The notes: generated by a model not told the origin, from the sequence alone. Positions 42,809-52,770 are shown, numbered from the stretch's first letter. The stretch: DNA of 64,000 bases from Breviolum minutum Mf 1.05b.01 (GCA_000507305.1 DF239831.1:94374-158373), one strand, 5' to 3'. Program-made: numbers and translations.

Positions 42809-43382
42809 TGAAATATACACAGCACCATACAAATTTTGTAATTGAATTGTGCTCAGAAATGTATTTATACGTATTTATCTATCAAAATGCTGAAGGGTTT
42901 TTGTTCATCAATACTATTGTATCATATGATGTTTGCAAGTTTTGCAGACATATGTTTGGCTTGCATCAGTTGTTTGGAATTTGCTACATGTCCAAGCAGA
43001 AGTTCTTGCCCTATTTGAGGTTAGCAATGGTCATCTAATTTCATAGGTGTTCAACGGGGGTATCAGCCCAAGTTCTTCTGACTCTGACTCTAAGTAGAAC
43101 CATCACAAAACAAAACATTTGCCCTTTGTCACATTTGTTTCTACATAATTGATTCTAAAATTAACTTTCAAATGTCACAAATGACATGAATTTCACCAAA
43201 CAAAGACTGGGAATCCGTACTTCCCAACGGAGCTTCGGAACCAGGTGGGCATGGATCGTTACAGGTAGTGCCTTGGGTTTAGCCATTGTGGTGGGCGTCT
43301 TGCAGGCGTGGTGGACAGGGTTAGGTTGCTGAAGCTGGTAATGGTGAAGGGGTGAATCTTTGAAGATTGCGAATGTTGTGTT
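42809..43382. other. Weakly coding-like stretch
   Basis: At 43205-43264 the plus strand reads NPYFPTELRNQVGMDRYR and ends at ACAG before gtagtg, which could be an exon end. Minus frame 43161-43403 is open across the same place (KPKALPVTIHAHLVPKLRWE). No decision is possible. The rest is AT-rich. Confidence 0.3.
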
Positions 43383-43487
43383 TACACTCCAGTAAACTAA
43401 CATGGCAATGGAAAAATCTCATTTTCAATAGGGAATACATCTTCAACAGGTCCATTTTCCATTGCCATGTTAGTTTACTGGAGGGTA
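43383..43487. repeat. Family A element, copy A9
   Basis: TACACTCCAGTAAACTAACA at the left and TTAGTTTACTGGAGGGTA at the right are near-per­fect inverted ends. The next inner segment GGCAATGGAAAA is also inverted (TTTTCCATTGCC), giving arms of about 30 bp. It shares its core (AATACATCTTCAACAGG) with A10 and A11. Confidence 0.9.
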
Positions 43488-43822
43488 TCATAAATTGGTT
43501 GTTGATTTTTTGCTTTCCACTCTTGCCGTTTTTTTTTGATAATTTGATACGCTCAACACTTCTTTTGAAGACCTGTCAATCGTGAATTTGATACATGAAT
43601 GTTGGAAAACCGCTTTGCTTTTCAGTCGCAGTAGGAAACAAGAGATTTCATTTTGATTCTGGCCAATTTTCTGGTTGCAGGGGCCTTTCGAGACTTCAAA
43701 TCTTGATACAACAACTTCACCCCATCTGGATAGATTGTTTAACTGTTTCTATGTGTCAAAATCCTTCCAAAATTCAATAGTTGATGGTTCAGGGTAGATT
43801 TACCATGAAATCCATGAATACA

Positions 43823-43927
43823 TACCATCGGGTAAACTAACACGGGGGTGGAAGATCCACCATTTGAAGATGTATTTCCTACTGGAAAAGGTGAAGTTCC
43901 ATTGCCACGTTAGTTTTGCGGAGAGTA
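43823..43927. repeat. Family A element, copy A10
   Basis: TACCATCGGGTAAACTAACA at the left, GCCACGTTAGTTTTGCGG then AGAGTA at the right, core CACCATTTGAAGATGTATTT. The right end lies 10 bp before the acceptor CTTAG of the exon at 43938, so the element forms the 3' end of that intron. Confidence 0.85.
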
Positions 43928-43937
43928 ATTCCCTTAG

Positions 43938-44529
43938 GTGCCAAAAAACAAACCTCAAGAAGTGCTAGTGCCGAACTCGCTGACTTGGGGAGTGATGTAA
44001 GTCAAACAGATCCCTTCAAAACTTCAGGCACGTTTGAAGCTTTCCTGAGCCAATTGATTGGAAGGTTGGCAATCACACTTGAAACAGATGACACTGGTAA
44101 ATATGTTCTATTATTCAATTAAAGGCTTTCCAGCTCCCAATCGATTGAATCATACTAGTACATATCATTGATGCATGTTTTTTGAAACCTTTGTTGATGA
44201 GCGGAAAGTTGTATCACGTATCAACCGATCAAACTAGGTATATAACTTGCCAAAGTCAGCCAGGTCTTAGAAGAATACCACAAGGAGCGCGTACGATTGC
44301 GTGTGGTGAAAAGTCCGGAGACTCAAGTTGTTGACAAAATGGAAATGGATCTATGGGATTGGAATATCTACCTACATGAAAGGTGAAACTTCTTTGCTTC
44401 TCTACTTCTTCAGCCATACCCAGAGAAACCAATTATAGAAGAGTTGGACGCCCAAGACAGTTCTGGACAACCACCACTATGGAGAGAGCATGGGAACTTA
44501 TGAAATTTGAAGATACCTCATTACCAGAG
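43938..44529 (+). CDS. Three in-phase exons with a GRPRQFW motif, possible retroelement C-terminus
   Basis: Exon 43938-44096 after CCCTTAG (KKQTSRSASAELADLGSDVS then FEAFLSQLIGRLAITLETDD, donor gtaaat); exon 44256-44382 after CCAAAG (VLEEYHKERVRLRVVKSPET then VDKMEMDLWDWNIYLHER, donor gtgaaa); exon 44424-44529 after TACCCAG (ETNYRRVGRPRQFWTTTTME then RAWELMKFEDTSLPE, donor gtaagt). With these borders all three join in one frame, and no other choice keeps them open. The RRVGRPRQFW stretch resembles the GRPRxxW motif near the C-terminus of LINE-type reverse transcriptases, but no polymerase domain is present here. The role is therefore unproven; it may be a host gene. The first intron upstream ends with family A copy A10. 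Confidence 0.6.
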
Positions 44530-44645
44530 GTAAGTATTAAGTATTGATAAATCCAACCGTCACATAAGAGAAATGATTATAGAACACGCTGGTCAATACA
44601 AACGGCCATTCACAAACGAGAAACAATAACATATCTGATTATCTC

Positions 44646-44755
44646 AGTGTGAACAAATTCTCAGTGTGAAGGACCCATCTCAGTTTAAGATTGCCCGTTA
44701 CGATGTGAGCTGCAAAATCTCAGTGTGAACTACCCCACCTAAGTGTGAACATACC
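44646..44755. repeat. Degenerate CTCAGTGTGAAC repeats
   Basis: ATCTCAGTGTGAACAAATT, TCTCAGTGTGAAGGACCC, ATCTCAGTTTAAGATTG, ATCTCAGTGTGAACTACCC and CCTAAGTGTGAACATACC follow one another over 110 bp. It is an irregular short tandem family in the spacer 3' of the preceding exons. Confidence 0.7.
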
Positions 44756-45493
44756 TTTTCAACTTTTCAACACTTTTATTTGGAAGAACTATAGTGAGAG
44801 GCCCTAGGACATGCGAGTAAGTTAGGAAGCAGGCTAGTGCCAACGAACTGAGGCAATGACGTAGCTGCAGGTTATGGCCCAAAAAAAATTGAAAGGTGAA
44901 AAATGGCCACATGAACAAGGGGACATGGCCTTATAAATATGATATACCAGTCCCATGGATCCTATGGGATTATGGGAAATGGATGAAAACAACAATTATC
45001 AGCTATAAGAGTTTTTCATTCCATGACTGCCTGTACGTATTTTGATTAAAACCCCTTCTAGAAGTGATAATGAACTGCATGAACTACTCGGTTCAAACAA
45101 GGATTTTCATTCCAACAATCGGATGTAAAGCCCCTTTGAAGCAGGGACCGATCTCTCAACTGTGTGAAAAAACGTGTTGTGGCAAAAAGTCGTAAAAAAA
45201 AACAGCCCCTGAAACCAACCTACACTTATCCACCTTGAAACAGTTGCTGAATTGCCAAATGGTCCCTTCCAGCTTGGTGTTGATGAGCCTGATCATCGTT
45301 CAGGGTCGTTCAGACTGATGGAATAACATTTATACGTCCCCAAAAAACAACATGGAAAATTTTCCACCATGGAATGATCTCACATGGCTAACCACAGCAA
45401 TTTTAAAAGAAACGTTCCTGTGTTCACCTACATGTTTGAGACGCCTTTCACTTGTGCCAATGTCTCCCATGGCTACCCACCGTTTTCCTTCAG
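44756..45493. other. Spacer with a family F copy
   Basis: 44907-44972 (AAAAATGGCCACATGAAC ... CCAGTCCCATGGATCCTATG) matches 48054-48121. No exon seen elsewhere, apart from low-complexity sequence. Confidence 0.5.
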
Positions 45494-45602
45494 GCGGTGC
45501 TGGCATCGAGGAGGCTCGGCGCGCCATCACCCGAACCTTTGGGTCTTCGGAGCTCAACGAGGCGCGGAAGCGATTTTTTCGGGGGAGTCAGATAGCTCTA
45601 AG
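45494..45602 (+). CDS. GC-rich exon
   Basis: After TTTTCCTTCAG the plus strand reads GAGIEEARRAITRTFGSSEL then NEARKR in a strongly GC-rich stretch, and stays open through FFRGSQIALR to AAGG/gttggg. The helical, Arg/Glu-rich sequence is typical of real coding. The family is not recognised. The end is uncertain; it could be near 45579. Confidence 0.5.
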
Positions 45603-45979
45603 GGTTGGGATGATCAACGATTTTCCCCAAAGAATTGGCCTGCATTTTTTGTATTTTTTTGTTGTATTCGCCGATTGGGGTGTATAAAAAAATCACCTTG
45701 TTTTAAATGATTGGGGGGTGTACAAGTATCACCTCCTCAGCAACGTATTTACTATAGATTATTTTTGGTTCCAGTACCATATGTTTTTGGTGTTCAACAG
45801 TTTGATTTTAAAGGTTTCGTTGTGTAACCATCCTGAAATATAATGGAAGTATCCGATGATCCAGGAAACTGAATCTACAAGTTGCATTTTGGGATATTTT
45901 GGGTGTGAGTCCCTGCTGGGAAATCAAGGTTTATAAGGGTTCCTTACTAAACATGTAATAATAATCCTGGTGGTGACCG

Positions 45980-46186
45980 TTACTGGGAGTGGACCACACC
46001 CAAGAGATTTTCAGTTGAGGATGCTTCTACGTTTGCAACCTTTTCAGCCAATTTCCACCCCAAATGAATCTGATTCAAGATATGATTTGCAGGGAATCTG
46101 AACAGGTCTAGGGCAAGGTCGATCAGTTTAGTATCGCCAAACAGCTGGGCATGTTGCCAACAGAGTTGCAGCATGGGTTGAACCAT
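45980..46186 (-). CDS. Candidate minus-strand exon
   Basis: Entered after ATGCTGCAG (minus), it reads LCWQHAQLFGDTKLIDLALD then LFRFPANHILNQIHLGWKLA up to GAAAAG before gttgca. The composition is strongly protein-like and the plus-strand frames are stopped. The strand is opposite to its neighbours, so it would belong to another gene. Confidence 0.45.
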   Translation of the reverse strand: MVQPMLQLCWQHAQLFGDTKLIDLALDLFRFPANHILNQIHLGWKLAEKVANVEASSTENLLGVVHSQ

Positions 46187-46988
46187 TTTGTGAGACCACC
46201 GATTTCAAGATTGAAGAGATCAAGAAACAGCCAACCTTAGCCACGCAGTTATTACAATATATTATATGTTATATTTTGTTAATAGCTTTTGATTTTGATG
46301 GCATTCACTACAGCTACCCCGGGTACCCTGGTTTCCCCCCCCCCCCATTTTTCATCTCAGTCCTTCCAATGTCCTGAAAATAGGTGCTTCGTGGAATTCA
46401 GACACCTCCCAGTAGTGTGTGGCAGCCCAGTGTGGCTTTCGTGGGATCGATCCATGTTTTGGCTAGCGACCTTCTCGAAACCTTTAAAAGAAAAGACTTC
46501 TAAAAAAACTGAGAGGACAACGACTTGAATTTTTCAAGTTGGTGACTTGATATGAATGAGTTATTAATTTGAAGTAGTGTTAATTAGTATTTATTTACCT
46601 TAAAGATACAGACATTACCAAACCAAGTAGCAATTTCAGAGCTGCAACGTCGGACCAACGTCCCAACGGCTCCGTCAAGTGGGACCAACTCCACATTGGT
46701 ACTGCTATCGTCAACGAGTTTACGATGGGAGTCTCCATGTCGACTTGGATATGCAAGTTATGATGTTTCCATATCAATACAGTAGAATGCAGGCAGTGTA
46801 GATTCAGATCTATGTGTATAGTTCTATGTGTGACATGAAGACTCATCTCGTTGAGACACATATCTACATACAGACAGCAGTACGGAAGATATTAGAAGAT
46901 AATAGAACGTCTTTCAAAATACATTTGGAAAGAAAATGGCCACTCTTAAGGTTCTTGGAAAGAGATATTGTCCTTTCCATAGGTGTGA
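46187..46988. other. No confident gene
   Basis: Plus frame 46289-46528 has a poly-C start and weak composition. Minus frame 46595-46861 is AT-balanced but without splice support. Nothing else seen. Confidence 0.35.
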
Positions 46989-47094
46989 TACTGTTGATGG
47001 AAGAAATCCTGCACCACCTGGGATGAATAAAACCCTTGTAAATCATGGGATATCTACCATATCAACTGGTGCAGCATTTCCTCCGTCAACAGTA
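46989..47094. repeat. Family B element, copy B4
   Basis: TACTGTTGATGGAAGAAATC at the left; GCATTTCCTCCGTCAACAGTA, with two changes, at the right. The core includes ACCACCTGGGATG, AAATCATGGGATA and ATATCAACTGGTGCAG. The right end is 50 bp before the exon at 47144. Confidence 0.9.
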
Positions 47095-47143
47095 GGTGTG
47101 ATATGTGTTTTCCCTGACATGTCCATGTTGCATCTTCCCTTAG

Positions 47144-47226
47144 GCGCCAGTCTCATCCATCCGTCAGGTGCGGTTCGGTTTTCCGTGGGCTGTAGAGGAT
47201 TGCTTAGTGATGAGCCAATGAGCAAG
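47144..47226 (+). CDS. 83-bp exon
   Basis: After CTTCCCTTAG it reads ASLIHPSGAVRFSVGCRGLL then SDEPMSK and leaves at AAG before gtagac: two bases plus 27 codons. Another frame (PVSSIRQVRFGFPWAVEDCL) is open too, but reaches no good donor. Family not recognised. Copy B4 of the inverted-repeat family lies in the preceding intron. Confidence 0.5.
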
Positions 47227-47507
47227 GTAGACAACTTTATTTCTCTTAATGAATGATGATGACTTGGAGCAACTGGTTGGGCTTGAGCAAGATTGTTAGT
47301 GGAAAATGATCAAAAGTCATGCAATATGAACATATTCTGGCAGGGCTTGTGCATGGATATCGGTTGGGGGTGTTTATACTATATACCAACGAGCTACCTA
47401 CGAAGTGATGTATCTAACAGGTTTGAGCAATGACTACGGACAAACTTACAAAGGTACTCGGTACTAAGCAGGTGTGTCTTAAAATTTATCATAAACAAAG
47501 AAATCCC

Positions 47508-47616
47508 TTTGGCTGTTTCCAGAAATAGGGGTACCCCCAAAATGGATGGTTTATAATGGAAACCCCTATTAAAATGGGATGATTTGGGGATACCCCTAGT
47601 TTCGGAAACATCCAAA
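47508..47616. repeat. Family C element, copy C1
   Basis: TTTGGCTGTTTCCAGAAATA then GGGGTACCCCC at the left, TACCCCTAGTTTCGGAAACA then TCCAAA at the right, so the arms are about 32 bp of imperfect inverted repeat. The core ATAATGGAAACCCCTATT is shared with C2 and C3. The palindrome GGGGTACCCC lies inside each arm. Confidence 0.85.
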
Positions 47617-47814
47617 TCAAGAATTTTTTGAATTTCCCGATTTTTCGTTTCGACAGAAGAAAGGGGGGGACTTTCGATAGGAACCTGAATCGAAGGAATC
47701 TTGCTGGAAGAATCGCCGTTATGATTCCTGACGAAAACACTGAATGAGGTCTGAGACAATGGAGCTTCTTTTTTGTGAGAATTTATTGGTAAACCAAGTG
47801 ATGAAAGAACCACT

Positions 47815-48175
47815 GTGGAAACTAAGTCCTGAAATCCATGATGAAAACCCTGGTTGGGTTATATAGGGGATGACACACTACACAATTATATAGGAAGTAA
47901 AATGAGCCAATACAAGGATCCCTATTAACCAACTGGGGGATGTAACTGAATTGGCTATAAGGATCCCTATTAGCCAACTATATGAAGCCTATTAACCAAT
48001 AAGGATCCCTATAATCCATAGAATCCATGTATGGAGTATTTACCTATACGATAGGTCAAAAATGGCCACATTCACGGTGAAATGGCTTCGTAAACATACC
48101 AGTCCCATGGATTCTATGGGCTAAAAATAACGGGGGTTGCCAAAAAACACCCCGGTTCACAGTGGGAACATGTTT
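47815..48175 (+). repeat. Composite of dispersed repeats E and F
   Basis: Contains GAAAACCCTGGTTGGGTTAT then ATAGGGGAT, several TAAGGATCCCTATTA(G/A)CCAAC units, then ATCCATAGAATCCATGTATG, AAAAATGGCCACATTCACGG and CCCATGGATTCTATGGG. The first half matches 52666-52770 and 57214-57315. The second half matches 44907-44972 and pieces at 26155, 56440 and 61010. It is probably an older interspersed element. Confidence 0.6.
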
Positions 48176-48213
48176 TTTTTCAATTTTATGGAGGGACCTT
48201 TATAAACCTTCAC

Positions 48214-48318
48214 TACTGTTGATGGAAAAAAAACTGCACCATCTGGGATGTATAAAACCCTATAAAGAACGCTAGATTCTCCATATCAACTGGTGCAGGA
48301 TTTCTTCCATCAACAGTA
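48214..48318. repeat. Family B element, copy B5
   Basis: TACTGTTGATGGAAAAAAAA at the left (poly-A change), GGATTTCTTCCATCAACAGTA at the right, core CACCATCTGGGATGTATAAA and CCATATCAACTGGTGC. Typical length and TA borders. Confidence 0.9.
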
Positions 48319-48389
48319 TCACCTTTTATGGGAATGAAATTTGATGTCTTGAATGGCCTTTTCGAAAAACCCCACGTTGGAGGTCTCAG

Positions 48390-48465
48390 ATGGATTTGGA
48401 TCGCCTTCGCCGATGCAGGCTGGCACGGCAGTTTTTTAACACCGGAAAGAAACAGCGGTACGACC
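48390..48465 (+). CDS. Candidate 76-bp exon
   Basis: After GAGGTCTCAG the plus strand reads MDLDRLRRCRLARQFFNTGK then KQRYDR and reaches a GT (gttgta). The sequence is Arg-rich and GC-rich, unlike its flanks. A true start at this ATG is possible but not required. Family not recognised. Confidence 0.4.
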
Positions 48466-49047
48466 GTTGTAGTTTAGTACTTGAATGTTCACCTTCAAAA
48501 TGACCCTTGTTATCTTGTTTTCAAGAATTTGGAGGGTGAAATCAATGCCATTCACCCAATTTTGTGGCGCATTTTAGGGTGGTTTGATTTGCCATAACAT
48601 TGTGAGATGAAAATTGAAGATTTCGCAACTATTATATTTGAGTTGATTTTTCGAGTTTTTCTTGAGAGATATTTGGTTGTATTTGGTTGTAGGTCGGCTC
48701 GAGAAATTTTGCTGAGCGAGTTGTAAAACATATTGGAACTTAAATCGTCCACCAAAGAAGCTTGAATGTCAAAGCGGGTAGGTACACGAAAAGGTAGGAC
48801 AATGAACAGACCCGACATTCGGGGACATAACATCATAGAATTTCATTAGTATCTCAAATCGTTACATACAAACATCATTCGCAAAAAAATCATAGTGTCT
48901 CCACGTCCGAGCAAGAAAGTTGTTTTCAGTCATTTACGGAAGAGTCATTTGGACCCGTTTTCAACATGAACAAATATGCGGATTGTCGGATTGTCGGATT
49001 GTCCAGTTTGGAACATCCCTTGGGTCCTGTAACTTTTGATCAACTAA
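48466..49047. other. No confident gene
   Basis: Minus frame 48552-48836 (FDIQASLVDDLSSNMFYNSL) is moderately protein-like but has no borders. The rest is AT-rich, with GGATTGTCGGATTGTC short repeats at about 48980. Confidence 0.35.
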
Positions 49048-49152
49048 GTGAATGTTTCCAAAAATATGGGTACCCCCAAATCATCCATTTTAATAGGGTT
49101 TTCCATTATAAACCATCCAATTTGGGGTACCCCGATTTTGGAAACACCCAAA
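49048..49152. repeat. Family C element, copy C3 (reverse orientation)
   Basis: AATGTTTCCAAAAATATGGG then TACCCCCAAATCATCC at the left; GGGGTACCCCGATTTTGGAA then ACACCCAAA at the right. The core reads TTTTAATAGGGTTTTCCATT, the reverse complement of the C1/C2 core. Confidence 0.8.
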
Positions 49153-49784
49153 TAAATCATTCCCAACAAAATCAATTGGTCCAAAAATTGGTTTGGAACA
49201 TCCATCAACTACCAATGAAACTCAGCACCTTTCAACGTTGCCAATGAAACCCCTTTGGAATGGTGAAGATCTCCCCACGTTGAGCCTGGCCAGGGCCGGC
49301 CACCAACGTTGAGCTTCCCAGCCGTTTTCCAGGTGGGAAATGGGTGCGGAACGCGATGCGCAAGTGTTGAATGTTGTGACCAGCAGTTTGAAAAGTTAGG
49401 TGGTTATTATTTTTGTATGATTTGATATGAGCTAATATTTGAGATACTGTATTTGAATGGATATTAGATATTTGATATTAGATTGCAATGACTAAGCATG
49501 CCAACAAAAAAAGACCTTTGCGCCAAGACCAGCGGGGCATTGTTTGGTATCCATCTCACCCTTCATGTCAAATGCAGATGTTCAAATCCATATCCAAGAT
49601 AAACAGTAGGTTCGGGATTCTCCCTAACAGTGCCCACCCAGGATCATCACTTGAGGATACTTGAGGCTTAACCTTCACTTGGCTTAGAATTGGAATTGTG
49701 GATTCTTTTGGATCCTCAAAGTCATGAAACAGGTAAACTATATAGATTATATAGATAGTTACATGTACAAACAACATGTAAAGT
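49153..49784. other. Spacer with a possible small exon
   Basis: After CCGTTTTCCAG at 49331 the plus strand is open in two frames (GNGCGTRCASVECCDQQFEK, or GKWVRNAMRKC). Which, if any, is coding cannot be decided. The remaining sequence is AT-rich. Confidence 0.3.
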
Positions 49785-49940
49785 ATAGTATAGTAGAGTA
49801 GAGTAGAGTATAGTACAGTACAGTATAGTATGGTATAGTATGGTATAGTATAGTATAGTATGGTATAGTATGGTATAGTACAGTACAGTACAGTACAGTA
49901 CAGTATAGTATAGTATAGTATAGTATAGTATAGTATAGTG
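49785..49940. repeat. (AGTAT/AGTAC)n pentanucleotide array
   Basis: About 30 units of AGTAT, AGTAC, AGTAG and GGTAT in alternating blocks, ending AGTATAGTGG. It gives Tyr/Thr/Ile/Leu-repeat frames on minus that are not considered genes. Confidence 0.9.
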
Positions 49941-50009
49941 GTTGGATGATTTTTTTCCTGCAAGTTTTCAGGTGCTAAGCTGCTAAGTTTGTTTTCCAGG
50001 GTATGTATC

Positions 50010-50175
50010 TCTCTCTCTGACAGACAGACAGACGGACAGGCAGAAGACAGACAGATAGATACATAGATAGATACATAGATAGATACATAGATAGATACAC
50101 AGATAGATACATAGATAGATACATTGATAGATACATTGATAGATACATAGATACACACATAGATAGATAGGTAGA
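50010..50175. repeat. CT / CAGA / (GATA)n microsatellite
   Basis: TCTCTCTCTCT, then CAGACAGACAGACGG, then a long GATAGATACATA array. It encodes Tyr/Leu/Ser/Met repeats on minus by chance. Confidence 0.9.
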
Positions 50176-50516
50176 TACTTTGCAACCTGTACCGACCCAG
50201 CAACAGTTGTTTGTTCATTTCTTTCAAGGGTTCCCCTTCAAACGCAGCTGCAGATTGTTTTTTTTTGGAGGCAGGACCCATAATACTAACATATACTGAC
50301 TACTTTTGAAGAATTGTCAGTTGATCGGCAAAGGTTGGTGCTTTAGCATGTGATACAGGTAGTAGGCATATTCCCAAATGAGAGATTCCTTCAGCAAAAA
50401 GTTTCCCTCACCAACCTTCACCAACATTCTCGGACCTTACTTGAGCTTCTACCCTCTTGCGCTATTGGAGGGATCTCCATTTCTTAATCCGCCCCCGGAT
50501 TCACCATGTTTTACAG

Positions 50517-50650
50517 GCGAAGCAGGTGCAAACAAAACCGTTTGGGTGCGAAGGATTTTGAGAAACCGAGTTGAAGCAACATGGAAGTGGAAACGTTTGG
50601 CCATTTTTGGATCAACTTCCTTGAAATCCGTGATCTTCTTCTCGTGGTGT

Positions 50651-50709
<59 letters not shown>

Positions 50710-50768
50710 GGTTGTCCTTGTCCTTGTCCTTGTCCTTGTCGTTGGCGTTGTCGTTGTCGTCATTGTCG

Positions 50769-50811
<43 letters not shown>

Positions 50812-50970
50812 GGTGCTCGTCATCGTCATGGCTACCCATATATAAAGCTGGAGGGGTTTCGGTGCCAGGCACAACCTACATACAATTCAGCATCTCCCCT
50901 GATGCAGGCGGGACCCGTGCCAGGGGACAAAGGCTCGAAGGATTTAAATTTGGCAATAACCAAGGAGTAG
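50517..50970 (+). CDS. Two-exon C-terminal part of a gene
   Basis: Exon 50517-50629 after TGTTTTACAG encodes EAGANKTVWVRRILRNRVEA then TWKWKRLAIFGSTSLKS and leaves at TCC before gtgatc in phase 0. Exon 50908-50970 after CTGATGCAG continues in phase 0 as AGPVPGDKGSKDLNLAITKE and TAG. The 278-bp intron is filled with a (GTT)n/(GTCCTT)n microsatellite. The first exon is basic and Trp-rich. I do not recognise a domain. The long Val/Leu or Asn/Gln frames across the intron are repeats, not protein. Confidence 0.55.
50648..50812. repeat. (GTT)n with (GTCCTT)n core
   Basis: Twenty-odd GTT triplets, then CCTTGTCCTTGTCCTTGTCG, GTTGTCGTTGTCGTCATTG, then again about sixteen GTT triplets. It lies wholly inside the intron of the two-exon gene. 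Confidence 0.9.
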
Positions 50971-51536
50971 CAAAACACTACTCAAGAACCCCATTGTCTT
51001 AAGTCATGTGGTCACATACAAACCATGTTTTACTTAATGTTTTTCAATTTTTTCGATTTGCCCAAAACTTTCACCAAGACTTTTACCAAATGATATATTT
51101 TTTGGCTGCATTCAAAACATGCTACCTCAAACCGTTGATGCGAACGACAACATGACTTGGGAGTTCTCACAGTTCTCACAATTCTCATTTCCAGTCATTT
51201 GCATGAGCCAAAAGCACTTCTATATACTCACCTCTGACTTGGGACGTGATGACCTGGAAGTAGGACATGGACACGTTTGTGCTGATACGGGGACATACCG
51301 ACGTGGACATACAAGCCGACATGGATATGCACATAGGGACATGAACATGGTCGCCGGATTTGGATGACATACAACAAGGGTGTCTCTAGCCAGATCCTAC
51401 TAGTAAGTCATTTGGCCGTAAAGGTGGCCACTAGTGACCCACAAGAAAAAGTGGTGTTGGAAATACAAAGGGAGTGCCCATTCAACATCGGAAACCCAGC
51501 AATATAACTTCCGTAAATGTTGTTTGTTTTCTTTAG

Positions 51537-51665
51537 GTGGTGCCTTTCACGTTGCCCGATCTTCAGGTTTCTGTGCCGACGTCTGTGCCGAGGGGTTCTT
51601 ATTCGCCTGTGCGGGCTGGTGGCCACTCACCCGCGCGCGTGGGCGGTTTCTCACCCATGGTGCAG
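51537..51665 (+). CDS. 129-bp Pro/Val/Ser-rich exon
   Basis: After TTTTCTTTAG it reads VVPFTLPDLQVSVPTSVPRG then SYSPVRAGGHSPARVGGFSP then MVQ, exactly 43 codons, and leaves at CAG before gtggct. Phase 0 at both ends. GC-rich. The composition suggests a disordered linker or extracellular segment. Family not recognised. Confidence 0.6.
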
Positions 51666-51963
51666 GTGGCTGGGTGTGGTTACTGTTGGGTTTGATGGAT
51701 TATCCTGGACGAGTTTTAGTGACACGAAGTTTCACATAGGGAGGCAAGAGTCTTATGGCCAACAAAAACATCAAAAGAAAAAAACTTCCATCCTCTACCA
51801 ACCTACGTTTCATGAGGTGTCATGTGACATGGTTTCGTGTTGAAGTGCAATGTTCTTCTGGGCTGTCAGCATAGTTTAGTCGAAGGACCAACAAAATCAT
51901 ACTCTATGTGCCACGGGTGAAACTGGCGGACAGGTGACATTGGTCAGATTATATAGTGATGTA

Positions 51964-52450
51964 TCAATTCCGAGACATTTCAATATGTTGGACCTCCAAA
52001 GAAATTGCAGGAAATGGCGGCCCAAAATCCAATGGATTCTTCTGGGCCCAAGCAATGTTGTACATGTTTTTGACTTGGTAGCCATTGATCCATTCCGTCA
52101 TCACCTTGCTTAAAATGGGGGAACATTCTTTCAACAGTTTCCACATGAGAACATCGGGTTTGTCGGTGGGTTTTTCATCGAGTGAAACCCGCTTTGCAAA
52201 GTACGTTGGTACGTCGAGGACACCAAAATCCTGCTCAAGTTATGAGATGGAATTTTCTGAGACAGACAGCTATTCTGTAGAGGTTTTTCTTCAATTTTTC
52301 ATAATGTAATGCTGAAGAAGTATCTTTTGAAAAGGCAAACCACCTGGCATCATCTCCAATTCGGAGAGACTTTTCAGATGAGCGCATGCCGCCCTTTTTT
52401 TTTGATGGGGGCGGCAATGCCTCCTGAACTGACCTAAGAGATTTGCTAAC
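51964..52450 (-). CDS. Minus-strand exons, unknown function
   Basis: The upstream part, about 52450-52255, reads RSVQEALPPPSKKKGGMRSS then EKSLRIGDDARWFAFSKDTS. A second exon from 52233, after ACTTGAG, reads QDFGVLDVPTYFAKRVSLDE, KPTDKPDVLMWKLLKECSPI and LSKVMTEWINGYQVKNMYNI then AWAQKNPLDFGPPFP, ending at GGAG before gtccaa (51998) or at a stop (51964). The second exon has no ATG at its start and is about 80-90 codons long, with strongly protein-like composition; the plus strand is stopped. It may continue from the minus-strand exons at 53.1-53.6 kb. Confidence 0.5.
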
Positions 52451-52665
52451 CACATATGAGTCAAAACAAAACATATGTTTATATAAGATTTATTAAAAAT
52501 TATTTACTTTGTATTATCTTCAAATTTCAATTCTATGTAAACCTCTGAAATTCTCATTTTTAACCGGAGATGAAAAAATCCCTCAGAATGCAATTTGCAA
52601 ACAAAAATGCAAAAAGTAAGGGTGCAGGGCTTCATTTGAGCCAAGCACTATGTGAGCAATGAAAA

Positions 52666-52770
52666 AAACCCTGGTTGTTTGGGGTATATAGGGGATTATA
52701 CTACCCAGCTATATAGGGATTACAATAAACCATTATAATAAGGATCCTTATTAACCAACTAGTATAATGG
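52666..52770 (+). repeat. Family E repeat, copy
   Basis: AAACCCTGGTTGTTTGGGGT, ATATAGGGGATTATACTACC and ATAAGGATCCTTATTAACCA match the first half of 47815-48175 and the stretch 57214-57315. Confidence 0.6.

Noticed and set aside
49568..50281. 237-codon minus-strand Tyr/Ser/Ile-rich protein
   Set aside because: Two thirds of it is the AGTAT and GATA microsatellites; only the extremes are non-repetitive and they have no splice borders.
50378..50874. Poly-Val/Leu and poly-Asn/Gln/Thr proteins
   Set aside because: These are translations of the (GTT)n microsatellite within an intron.
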